From assembly GCA_040754255.1 (NCBI GenBank), contig JBFMDA010000029.1, forward strand, positions 1 to 17,925: 17,925 bases of DNA, read 5' to 3'. This document shows positions 7,785 to 14,780 of the stretch, piece after piece. A model generated the notes under the pieces. That model saw only the letters and a list, made by a program, of their open reading frames with translations, did no database searches and had not been told where the DNA came from. This stretch comes from SURF-25 sp040754255 (GTDB taxonomy: Bacteria > Omnitrophota > Gorgyraeia > Gygaellales > Profunditerraquicolaceae). The position numbers were made by a program, and so were the translations under genes. How positions within the stretch are numbered: the stretch's first letter is position 1; the number at the start of each line of letters is the position of its first letter.

Positions 7785-8676
7785 TCGCTAAATCCTCGGT
7801 TGAATAAATGACTAGTTTCGGCTGGCCGGAAAGAGTAACCTTTTTATCCTTGGCGGTATATACAGCCTCTTTGCTATATGCCACATTGTCTCCCCGGACG
7901 ATCCTGACGTTGCCCTGTGCCACGATCTTGTCTATCTGCGCGCTCATCAATGAAGGAGGTACCTCTTGCCGCTCTTGCGGCTGCGGTTGTGTTTTCGCAA
8001 AATACACATCCATGCGGTCGCTGTATATCAACACATCCGCAGTTTCAACCTTCACATTCGTATTGAATACGCCCATATTGGACTTGTAGTCTATCTCAAG
8101 CGGACCGTCACAATTAATGGTAATTGTATCTTTCCCCGGAGCAGGCGCATCCTTATCGGGCCCTTGAGAGCGGTTAATTTCAACCTGCACGTCCTTTTCA
8201 AGGCTGAGCTTATTCAGGTTAGGATACCCCGCAGCACCTGTCGCTTTCGTAATTATGTTCTCCCGCTGGATGTTGACCTTATCCTGCGTCTGGACTACCT
8301 GATTCTTCCTGTCCCAATCCAGCGAATTAGTGGTAAGTGTTGCGCCTGAAGAGGTGCTGATCACCACGTCATCCTCAAGATGCAGTATGCCTTCCTTTTT
8401 ATCGAAACTGCCCTTTTGCGCAGTCAGTTTTATATCTTCGTTTTCTCCGTATAAATTGCTTACTATATCGGTAAGCTTGACTATGTCGCTGGACATATCT
8501 GCGGACTTACCCGACACATCCCAGCTCTTTTTACCCCTCTCCCCAAACCCCGAAAGCGAAAAATCGGTAATTTGCTGCTGTGGCTCCTGCGTTCTGGGGT
8601 TGGCAACAGCATCCCCGGCGCCATACAGCACCGCTATCAATACTACGCCTATGTATGCGACGGATAGTTTAGGCAT
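7765..8676 (-). CDS. Fused LptC-LptA (OstA-like) periplasmic LPS transport protein
   Basis: The protein has 303 residues from the ATG at 8676. A TTG four codons earlier is the longest possible start, but its SD is no better. Residues 5-25 are a hydrophobic anchor or signal (AVAN could be cleaved). About 35-168 match LptC: FSLSGFGERGKKSWDVSGKSA, LTDIVSNLYG, and a strand ending in LEKDVQVEI. After a Pro/Lys-rich linker (170-184), residues 185-292 match an OstA/LptA beta-jellyroll: ITINCDGPLEIDYKSNMGVFN, NVKVETADVLIYSDRMDVYF, IVAQGNVRIV, VTLSGQPKL. One polypeptide thus appears to cover both the inner-membrane acceptor and the start of the periplasmic bridge. The LptA part is short, so a longer LptA could exist elsewhere. 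The ATG overlaps the kdsC stop by 8 bp, and the 3' end overlaps lptB. Confidence 0.82.
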   Translation of the reverse strand: MPKLSVAYIGVVLIAVLYGAGDAVANPRTQEPQQQITDFSLSGFGERGKKSWDVSGKSADMSSDIVKLTDIVSNLYGENEDIKLTAQKGSFDKKEGILHLEDDVVISTSSGATLTTNSLDWDRKNQVVQTQDKVNIQRENIITKATGAAGYPNLNKLSLEKDVQVEINRSQGPDKDAPAPGKDTITINCDGPLEIDYKSNMGVFNTNVKVETADVLIYSDRMDVYFAKTQPQPQERQEVPPSLMSAQIDKIVAQGNVRIVRGDNVAYSKEAVYTAKDKKVTLSGQPKLVIYSTEDLANAPAGN

Positions 8677-9196
8677 CGTAATGCGCAACCTGCGCCTGCC
8701 ACTTTCCCTGGCTTTTTAATAATAATTCTGCGACCTCGCGCACCGCGCCCCGCCCCCCCTGCTTGAAAGTAACATACGCTGCCGCGCTCCTGATTTCCGC
8801 GGCAGCATTAAAAACTGCCACGGGAAAGCCAACCTTTTTCATCACGCATAAATCTACCAGGTCATCGCCGACAAAACAGATTTCTTCAAGTGTTATACGA
8901 TACTGCCTGGTAATTATGCCAAGTACCGTGCTTTTGGGAGACACGTCGGAGAAAACCTTTTCAACTCCCATGTCTTTGGCGCGGGGCCTTATCGCGCGCG
9001 AGCCCTTTGCGGTAAGAAGAATGGTAGGAATACCGGCTTTTTTGAGCAGGTACACTCCCATGCCGTCGTGCACATCAAAGAACCTTGAATCCCTGCCTTT
9101 GGAATCGTAGATGATCCGACCGTCGGTAAGAACGCCGTCTACATCCAAAAGCAACAATTTTATCTTTCTTGCCTTCCCTACGACTAATTCATCCAT
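8669..9196 (-). CDS. kdsC: Kdo-8-phosphate phosphatase (HAD superfamily)
   Basis: KdsC hydrolyses Kdo-8-phosphate to free Kdo. It is a cap-less HAD enzyme of 175 residues, the usual size. Motif I is DVDGVLTDG (18-26) with nucleophile D18 and acid/base D20. Motif II threonine is T62 (LLTAKGSRA), motif III lysine K88 (VSPKSTVLG), and motif IV GDDLVD (110-115). FFDVHDGMG (39-47) is the substrate-contact loop typical of KdsC. It follows kdsD by 14 bp and overlaps the next gene. No strong ribosome site is seen, so coupling to the kdsD stop is likely. Confidence 0.96.
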   Translation of the reverse strand: MDELVVGKARKIKLLLLDVDGVLTDGRIIYDSKGRDSRFFDVHDGMGVYLLKKAGIPTILLTAKGSRAIRPRAKDMGVEKVFSDVSPKSTVLGIITRQYRITLEEICFVGDDLVDLCVMKKVGFPVAVFNAAAEIRSAAAYVTFKQGGRGAVREVAELLLKSQGKWQAQVAHYDA

Positions 9197-9210
9197 GCCT
9201 ATAGAAAACG

Positions 9211-10179
9211 CTAGACCAAACCCGCTTTGAGTAAATCCTGCACATCCAGGAGCCCGACAGGCCTTTGGCGACTATCTACCACGGGGACTTCGTCGATCTT
9301 CTTCTCTTTCAATATCCGCATCGCTTCTACCGCACGCATACCAGCCATAACAGAAATGGGCTTCTTGGTCATTACTTCGGCAACCCTTTTGGCAATGATG
9401 TTGGGGTAGAGTTTAATGTTGCGCCGTAAATCCCCGTCGGTAAAGATACCGACTAATTTTCCCGCCGCATTCACGACCGAAGCGCTTCCTGCCCGTGCGT
9501 TGGTAATCGCAAAGAGCACTTCGGACACCTTAGCGCTTTCCCTGACCACAGGATTGGCATGGCCCTTACGCATGATATCGTCTACTTTTAAAAGCAGTTT
9601 TTTCCCAAGGAGGCCGCCCGGATGATAAAATGCGAAATCTGTCTGTTTGAAGCCTTTCAATTCAAGAAGGCATACTGCGAGCGCGTCGGTCACTGCTAAC
9701 GTTGCAGTCGTAGACGCAGTCGGCGCAAGGCCCAGGGGGCAGGCCTCTTTCTTTACGGATATATCAAGCAGTATGTCGCTGTATTGCGCCAAAATCGAAC
9801 GCCTGTTACCAGTAAGGCCCACTATAGGAGAGCCTATTTTTTTAAGAAGCGGCAGCAACTGCTTAAGCTCGTCGCTTGAACCGCTGTTAGAAATCACCAC
9901 TACCACATCGTCGGAAGTTACGCGGCCTAAGTCTCCGTGCACAGCTTCTGCGGTATGTAGAAAAAGGCTGGGCGTGCCGGTAGAGGCAAGTGTCGCAGAA
10001 AACTTCTCGGCAATGATGCCGGTCTTACCCATGCCGCTCACCACGACCCTGCCTTTGGTCTTCAGGAGCAATTCGATAAGCCTCCTGAAATTGATGCCGA
10101 GCCGCGGCTTCAGGGAACGTATCGCTTCTATCTCAATGTCCAAAACCTCTTTTGCCCGTTTGAGTACGTCTCTTTTCAT
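9211..10179 (-). CDS. kdsD: D-arabinose-5-phosphate isomerase (SIS plus two CBS domains)
   Basis: This enzyme converts ribulose-5-phosphate to arabinose-5-phosphate, the first step towards Kdo. The 322 residues match KdsD/KpsF. The N-terminal SIS domain (about 40-180) has VVSGMGKTGIIAEKFSATLAST, the HTAEAVHGDLG loop with the family's catalytic histidine, and ISNSGSSDE for phosphate binding. Two CBS domains follow (about 205-260, beginning DIMRKGH, and 268-322, beginning EVMTKKP). The start codon overlaps the kdsA stop as ATGA, a coupled arrangement. The name kpsF is equally possible by homology, but its place between kdsA and kdsC argues for the housekeeping Kdo role. Confidence 0.96.
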   Translation of the reverse strand: MKRDVLKRAKEVLDIEIEAIRSLKPRLGINFRRLIELLLKTKGRVVVSGMGKTGIIAEKFSATLASTGTPSLFLHTAEAVHGDLGRVTSDDVVVVISNSGSSDELKQLLPLLKKIGSPIVGLTGNRRSILAQYSDILLDISVKKEACPLGLAPTASTTATLAVTDALAVCLLELKGFKQTDFAFYHPGGLLGKKLLLKVDDIMRKGHANPVVRESAKVSEVLFAITNARAGSASVVNAAGKLVGIFTDGDLRRNIKLYPNIIAKRVAEVMTKKPISVMAGMRAVEAMRILKEKKIDEVPVVDSRQRPVGLLDVQDLLKAGLV

Positions 10180-10991
10180 ACTACGCCTTCTATCGCCTGC
10201 ACCTGTACCAGAAGCTTCTTCAATTCTTTTAGGTTAATCATATTCGGGCCGTCGCATAATGCGTCATTCGGGTGAGTATGCACTTCCAAAAAGAGCCCGT
10301 CGCAACCGAACGCCACTGCTGCGCGTGCAAGCCCTGTAACAAATTCACGCTGGCCTCCCGAACACTGACCCCTGCCTCCCGGCAACTGCACGCTATGGGT
10401 CGCGTCATACACCACCGGTACGCCGAATTCCCGCATGATGGCCAGGCTGCGGAAATCCGAAACAAGATTGTTATAGCCGAAACTAAAGCCCCGCTCCGTG
10501 ATGAAAATCGACTTATTGCCCGCCGACTCCGCCTTTTTAATAATCGGCAGGATATCCCAGGGCGCTAAGAATTGGCCCTTTTTGATATTCACGGCCCTGC
10601 CTGACTTTGCGGCAGCAACAACCAGGTCTGTCTGGCGGCACAAAAGCGCAGGTATCTGAAGTACATCCAAGACCTCTTTAGCGGCAGGAACATCCCGGAC
10701 GCAATGCACATCGCTAAGTACGGGCACTTTTAATTGCTCCTTGACCTTACGCAGGATTCCAAGCCCTTTTTTTAATCCTGGCCCGCGGAAAGAACTGCCT
10801 GAAAGCCTGTTTGCCTTGTCGTAACTCGCCTTAAAAATAAAAGGAATATTGCATTCACAAGCCATATCCTTAATACGGGCGGCAGTCTCAAGGCATTGGG
10901 ATTGCGTTTCGATCACGCAAGGACCCGCAATGAGCACAAGAGGCGAACCTCCCCCTATAAAAACGGTATCAGTCACCGCGATACTACGCAT
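10176..10991 (-). CDS. kdsA: 3-deoxy-8-phosphooctulonate synthase, metal-dependent type
   Basis: KdsA condenses arabinose-5-phosphate with phosphoenolpyruvate to Kdo-8-phosphate in the cytoplasm. The 271 residues form the DAHP-synthase-like barrel. The PEP-binding KASYDKANRLS is at 54-64, with KKGQFLAPWD (137-146) and YDATHSVQLPGG (195-206) after it. The metal-ligand set of class II (metallo) KdsA is present: C25 in AGPCVIET, H199, E236 in LEVHTH and D247 in ALCDGP. The non-metal E. coli type has Asn at the Cys position. The ATG overlaps the kdsB stop by 8 bp (ATGCGTAG), and the 3' end overlaps kdsD. Confidence 0.97.
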   Translation of the reverse strand: MRSIAVTDTVFIGGGSPLVLIAGPCVIETQSQCLETAARIKDMACECNIPFIFKASYDKANRLSGSSFRGPGLKKGLGILRKVKEQLKVPVLSDVHCVRDVPAAKEVLDVLQIPALLCRQTDLVVAAAKSGRAVNIKKGQFLAPWDILPIIKKAESAGNKSIFITERGFSFGYNNLVSDFRSLAIMREFGVPVVYDATHSVQLPGGRGQCSGGQREFVTGLARAAVAFGCDGLFLEVHTHPNDALCDGPNMINLKELKKLLVQVQAIEGVV

Positions 10992-11730
10992 TTGGTTTTT
11001 CTCTTTTTAGGTATTCAGCGATTTTAGAAATGTCTTCGGGAGTATCAACGCTTATAGTGTCAAATTTTGTCTCTACTGTCTTGATGCGGTAGCCGTTCTC
11101 CAGGACGCGGAGCTGCTCAAGCCTTTCTATCTTTTCAAGGCTTGAGGGAGGAAGATTCCTGTAGGTAAAAAGAAAATCCTTGGTATAGCCGTATAGCCCT
11201 ATATGCTTATAATACGCAACGGACTTTATTTCCTGGCCATGCCCTTGGTAGGGGATTGTTGCCCGTGAAAAATAAAGTGCAAAATTATTCTTGTCGGTCA
11301 CCACCTTTACTACGTTGGGGTCGCGCAATTCCTCTTCATTGTCGATCTTACGAATGATGGTTGCCATATGCAGCGCCGTATCGGCCAAAAGCGTGCGTGC
11401 CACGCTATCAATCATGGTAGGATGGATTAACGGTTCATCTCCCTGGATATTAATGATAACCTTGACGTCAATGGGGTTTACTACTTCCACAATACGGTCC
11501 GTGCCTGAGGCGTGGCCGCGTGCCGTCATCACTGCTTTTGCGCCGAATTCAGAAACTGCGCGCATGATCCTTTCGTCATCGGTAGCAATTACCAGCTCGT
11601 CCAGTAAGGGTGATTCTTTCGCCCGTTCCCAGACATGCTGCAGCATAGGCTTGCCTGCGATATCGGCAAGCACCTTGCCTTCGAATCTCGTAGAAGAGTA
11701 CCGTGCGGGAATAACGCCTATCACATCCAT
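10984..11730 (-). CDS. kdsB: CMP-Kdo synthetase (3-deoxy-manno-octulosonate cytidylyltransferase)
   Basis: KdsB activates Kdo as CMP-Kdo for transfer to lipid A. The protein has 248 residues from the ATG at 11730. A TTG three codons earlier exists but would add residues not usual for the family, whose N-terminus begins just before VIGVIPARYSSTRFEGK. That motif (3-19) binds CTP. ATDDERI (49-55), GTDRI (76-80) and INIQGDEP (93-100) are further hallmarks, the last holding the metal-binding aspartate. The ATG lies one base after the hldA stop, and the 3' end overlaps kdsA. It is thus embedded in a contiguous Kdo cassette. Confidence 0.97.
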   Translation of the reverse strand: MDVIGVIPARYSSTRFEGKVLADIAGKPMLQHVWERAKESPLLDELVIATDDERIMRAVSEFGAKAVMTARGHASGTDRIVEVVNPIDVKVIINIQGDEPLIHPTMIDSVARTLLADTALHMATIIRKIDNEEELRDPNVVKVVTDKNNFALYFSRATIPYQGHGQEIKSVAYYKHIGLYGYTKDFLFTYRNLPPSSLEKIERLEQLRVLENGYRIKTVETKFDTISVDTPEDISKIAEYLKREKPNA

Positions 11731-11731
11731 A

Positions 11732-12754
11732 TCACACAAGCCTTTCCAGGAGTTCTTTTTTGTCTGTCACTGCCGTTCCGATTTTTCCCACCACAATGCC
11801 TGCGGCGATGTTGGCGATGTGCGCTGCTTGTAGTTTTGTCGCGCCACAGCACAACGCCATGGTAAACGCAGCGATAACGGTATCCCCGGCCCCCGAAACA
11901 TCAAACACTTCCTGGGCAACGGTCGGGATATGCGTCACCCCGCCCTTTTTCTCTACTAAGCGCATCCCGTGCTCGCCCAGCGTCACTAGGATGGAATCCA
12001 GCCTAAGGTAATCCAGGATATACTGCGCTGCCCTATCGAGCTCTTTATCCGTAGTAAGATGGTACGTGCTCAAATTGAAACTGTGTGTGGTATCTGCAAT
12101 CTTGAGGTTCCTGACGGCATTTTCAAATTCTTTACGGTTGGGGGTGATACAAGAGGCTTGGCGATAATACTGGAAATGGTCCTCCTTGGGGTCAACATTG
12201 ACGATTTTTTTATGTGCGCGGGCAACCGAAATGGTCTCTCTGAGCACCTGCTGGCTGATTACCCCCTTACCGTAATCCTCGATAATCACCGCATCCACAT
12301 ACCTGATTTTCTTTTTCACGGATTGTATGATCTTCCTGCTCAACCTGCTTTCCAGCGTCTCGGCGTTCTCCCAGTCGAGCCTTACCACCTGTTGATGCCC
12401 GGCGATAATGCGCGTTTTTACCGTTGTATGCCTTCCCGCATCTACAAAGATTCCGTCTGAGTTGATACGGCGTTTTGCCAGTGCCGAACGCAAAAGTTGC
12501 GCATTCTTGTCCTTGCCGACTACTCCTGCCAAGCTCACCGAGCCGCCGAGGGAACTGATATTGGAAGCTACATTTGCCGCGCCTCCGGGAACAAAGGTAT
12601 ATTTTTTCGCCCATACCACAGGTACCGGCGCTTCGGGGGAAATCCTTTCCACATCGCCCCATATATATTCATCCAGAATAACATCGCCGATCACCAATAT
12701 GCGCACCCTGTTGAAATTCTTTATGATGTTGCCTAACTGTGCCCTATATGTCAT
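11732..12754 (-). CDS. hldA: D-glycero-beta-D-manno-heptose-7-phosphate kinase (PfkB family), stand-alone
   Basis: The enzyme phosphorylates heptose-7-phosphate to the 1,7-bisphosphate for LPS core heptose. The 340 residues match the first (RfaE domain I) half of E. coli HldE. ISPEAPVPVV (38-47) is a family hallmark, followed by GGAANVASNISSLGG (57-71), NVDPKEDHFQYYRQA (186-200), TPNRKEF (204-210) and the PfkB signature FDVSGAGDT (284-292) with catalytic base D291. The protein ends at the PfkB boundary, so the cytidylyltransferase half is absent and must be a separate gene. AAGGAAT precedes the ATG. It is the first gene of the long minus-strand operon, with a promoter candidate about 44 bp upstream. 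Sugar specificity rests on homology and on the Kdo genes beside it. Confidence 0.92.
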   Translation of the reverse strand: MTYRAQLGNIIKNFNRVRILVIGDVILDEYIWGDVERISPEAPVPVVWAKKYTFVPGGAANVASNISSLGGSVSLAGVVGKDKNAQLLRSALAKRRINSDGIFVDAGRHTTVKTRIIAGHQQVVRLDWENAETLESRLSRKIIQSVKKKIRYVDAVIIEDYGKGVISQQVLRETISVARAHKKIVNVDPKEDHFQYYRQASCITPNRKEFENAVRNLKIADTTHSFNLSTYHLTTDKELDRAAQYILDYLRLDSILVTLGEHGMRLVEKKGGVTHIPTVAQEVFDVSGAGDTVIAAFTMALCCGATKLQAAHIANIAAGIVVGKIGTAVTDKKELLERLV

Positions 12755-12797
12755 TTTTATTCCTTAAGGTTATGTGCGGAAGGCAATGAACTGTTTA

Positions 12798-12826
12798 ACT
12801 TTATCACAAATTTTCGAATAAATCAA
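12798..12826 (-). promoter_or_regulatory. Putative sigma70 promoter of the hldA-kds-lpt-tig-clpP operon
   Basis: On the minus strand, a -35 TTGATT (12826-12821) and a -10 TAAAGT (12803-12798) are separated by exactly 17 bp, with an extended TGA just before the -10. This would start transcription near 12791 and leave a leader of about 37 nt before hldA. The surrounding 114-bp spacer (12755-12868) has no gene and no clear terminator for msbA, so some read-through from msbA is possible. Confidence 0.5.
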
Positions 12827-12868
12827 CCTGATTTTATGATACCGCAAAGGGATGCGCGATGGATACGC

Positions 12869-14659
12869 CTACAAACCAAGTTCCTGGCATTGGCAGAGTT
12901 TACGATAGAGGCCGTCCTTGCGCAACAACTCCTCGTGGCTGCCATCTTCCATGACCCTGCCTTCTGCCACCACAAGGATGCGGTGGGCATTCTTTACCGT
13001 CGAAAGCCTATGGGCAATCATAAACACAGTGCGGCCCTGCATAAGCCTGTTGAGGGCCTCCTGGACAATGCGCTCTGATTCCGTATCAAGCTGGGAAGTA
13101 GCTTCATCAAGGATAAGTATCGGAGGATTTTTCAAGAGCGCCCTGGCAATCGCAAGCCGTTGACGTTCTCCTCCGGAAAGCTTGATACCCCTATCGCCTA
13201 TAAAAGTATCGTATCCGTGTGCAAGGCGCTTGACAAAATCATGCGCGTATGCCTGCGCCGCTGCGCGTTCAATCTCCTGGAAAGAGGCATTCATCCTGCC
13301 ATACGCGATATTAGCCTTAATGGAATCGTTAAAAAGGATGGTCTCCTGGGTAACAATACCTACGAGCGCCCTCAGGGAACCAAGCGTTACCTCCCTTATG
13401 TCTTTACCGTCTATCGTAATCTTTCCTTTTTGGGGGTCATAAAACCTCGGGATTAAATCTACGAGGGTGGTCTTTCCGGCGCCGCTGGGCCCGACAATCG
13501 CGACCACCTCCCCTTTTTTTACTTCGAGGCGGATATCCGTAAGGACTTCTTGCCCGCCATAGCCGAAAGAAACGTTATCGAAGACGATAGAACGCTGGAA
13601 ACCTCCCAGGGCGGCAGCTTCTGGCTTTTCAGGCACCGAGGGGGCCTTATCCAGTATCTCATGGATCCGTACCGACGCGGCCATTGCCTGTTGGTTAATG
13701 GAATTGACCTGTGAAAGTTTTTTAAACGGCCGGATAAGGGAAAAGAGAGAGCCGAGAAAGAGCCCGAATACGCCGAATGAAAGCTTTCCCGCAATCACAT
13801 CTTTTCCTGCGATGACAAACACCAAAAGCCCTGCCAGGCACCCCAAGATTTCGGTGAACGGCCCTACCAGCAACGTCCGCTTTATTGCCTTCATGGTAAA
13901 ACGGTAGTAATCATTGTTGGCGGTGTTGAATTTTTTTATCTCATAGTGCTCCATGTTAAAGGATTTTACCACACGCACGCCGATGATGTTTTCGTAAAGG
14001 ACGGAATTTATATCCGCCATCCTTTCCTGGGTTCTGGTTGAGAGCTTACGCAGCACTTTGCCGATTTTCAAAATCGGAAAGCTTATTAACGGCAACATTA
14101 CCAGCGACAAAAGCGCAAGCCTCGGGTGGATAAAGAATATTAGCGAGGTAAACAACGCCACCTGCAGGCTCTGATATACCAAGTCGGTTGAGCCGTAAGA
14201 TACTGCGTTTTCAACAAGTTTTACGTCATTGGTGATGCGTGAAATTAATTCCCCTCCCCGCTTATGAGTGAAATAATCCAAGGAAAGTTCCTGCATTTTT
14301 TGATAAAGCGCGGCCCTGATATCCCGCACCACCCTCTGCCCCACATCGGACATCAGATAACTCTGCAAGAATTCAAAAAGCCCTTTTAGCAAGAATACGA
14401 ACAAAATGACTACCACCATGGAGTGCAAAAGCACCAAGGGAGGGGTCGAATTGATAATAGCGATAAGGTTGGAGAGAAATACAGGCAGTTTTGCAGGCAC
14501 CACAATCGCCTTATTCGTCAATACCTTGTCCGCAAGAGGAACTATCATGCCCAGCGAGATGCCGTCAAAAAGGGTAGAAAATACCATGCAGGTTACTGCG
14601 CACACAAAGAGCCCTGCGTGGGGCTTTACGAACTTCAGGAGTTTTATATAGTCACGCAT
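12869..14659 (-). CDS. msbA: Lipid A export ABC transporter/permease, MsbA type
   Basis: MsbA is the homodimeric inner-membrane flippase for lipid A-core. From the ATG at 14659 it has 596 residues. A GTG 11 codons upstream is possible, but the strong AAGGAAGG ribosome site points to the ATG. The N-terminal half (1-330) is a six-helix exporter domain, with helices near 15-40, 75-100, 158-178, 181-198, 263-286 and 293-312. The ATPase has Walker A GPSGAGKTT (390-398), Q438 (TQETILF), signature LSGGE (494-498), Walker B LILDEA (515-520) and H550 (IAHRLST). Half-transporters of this shape could carry other lipids. Placement opposite lpxB and upstream of hldA/kds favours lipid A. Confidence 0.92.
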   Translation of the reverse strand: MRDYIKLLKFVKPHAGLFVCAVTCMVFSTLFDGISLGMIVPLADKVLTNKAIVVPAKLPVFLSNLIAIINSTPPLVLLHSMVVVILFVFLLKGLFEFLQSYLMSDVGQRVVRDIRAALYQKMQELSLDYFTHKRGGELISRITNDVKLVENAVSYGSTDLVYQSLQVALFTSLIFFIHPRLALLSLVMLPLISFPILKIGKVLRKLSTRTQERMADINSVLYENIIGVRVVKSFNMEHYEIKKFNTANNDYYRFTMKAIKRTLLVGPFTEILGCLAGLLVFVIAGKDVIAGKLSFGVFGLFLGSLFSLIRPFKKLSQVNSINQQAMAASVRIHEILDKAPSVPEKPEAAALGGFQRSIVFDNVSFGYGGQEVLTDIRLEVKKGEVVAIVGPSGAGKTTLVDLIPRFYDPQKGKITIDGKDIREVTLGSLRALVGIVTQETILFNDSIKANIAYGRMNASFQEIERAAAQAYAHDFVKRLAHGYDTFIGDRGIKLSGGERQRLAIARALLKNPPILILDEATSQLDTESERIVQEALNRLMQGRTVFMIAHRLSTVKNAHRILVVAEGRVMEDGSHEELLRKDGLYRKLCQCQELGL

Positions 14660-14663
14660 AGGA

Positions 14664-14671
14664 CCTTCCTT
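14664..14671 (-). promoter_or_regulatory. Ribosome binding site deciding the msbA start
   Basis: AAGGAAGG on the minus strand lies four bases before the ATG at 14659. It overlaps codons that would be read if the upstream GTG were used, so the ATG is preferred. Confidence 0.65.
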
Positions 14672-14682
14672 ATAAATATTGT

Positions 14683-14711
14683 ATTGTAACACATCATTAT
14701 TGTTTTGTCGA
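14683..14711 (-). promoter_or_regulatory. Putative sigma70 promoter of msbA
   Basis: On the minus strand, a -35 TCGACA (14711-14706) and a -10 TACAAT (14688-14683) each match consensus at five of six positions, with a 17-bp spacer. Transcription would start near 14676 and leave a leader of about 16 nt containing the ribosome site. This is the better of the two promoters in the divergent msbA/oxidoreductase spacer. Confidence 0.6.
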
Positions 14712-14743
14712 GTTTTGTATCTTTATGGGAGACAAAATTTTAG

Positions 14744-14772
14744 TTGCACAGCAAAAGCGGTTTTGCTATTAT
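14744..14772 (+). promoter_or_regulatory. Putative promoter of the oxidoreductase-lpxB pair, next to the start codon
   Basis: A -10 TATTAT (14767-14772, five of six) lies 17 bp from a weak -35 TTGCAC (14744-14749). Transcription would begin near 14779, within a base or two of the ATG at 14781, so the mRNA would be leaderless or nearly so. No Shine-Dalgarno precedes the ATG, which agrees. Confidence 0.5.
14750..14767. repeat. Perfect inverted repeat between -35 and -10 (possible operator)
   Basis: AGCAAAA and TTTTGCT form perfect 7-bp arms around a GCGG centre, filling the spacer of the plus-strand promoter and touching its -10. It is not followed by a T-tract, so it is not an intrinsic terminator. 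A dimeric regulator site is a plausible reading, but unproven. Confidence 0.45.
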
Positions 14773-14780
14773 CTTAAGTA

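Noticed and set aside
9647..10237. Plus-strand open frame of about 196 codons opposite kdsD
   Set aside because: It is antisense to a gene with complete SIS and CBS motifs. Its length follows from the codon use of the real gene, and no ribosome site or family match is seen.
11291..11833. Plus-strand open frame of about 180 codons opposite kdsB and the end of hldA
   Set aside because: It spans the junction of two well-supported genes on the other strand and has no recognisable domain.
12755..12868. Intrinsic terminator after msbA
   Set aside because: No hairpin with a following T-run was found. The spacer is better explained by the promoter at 12798-12826.
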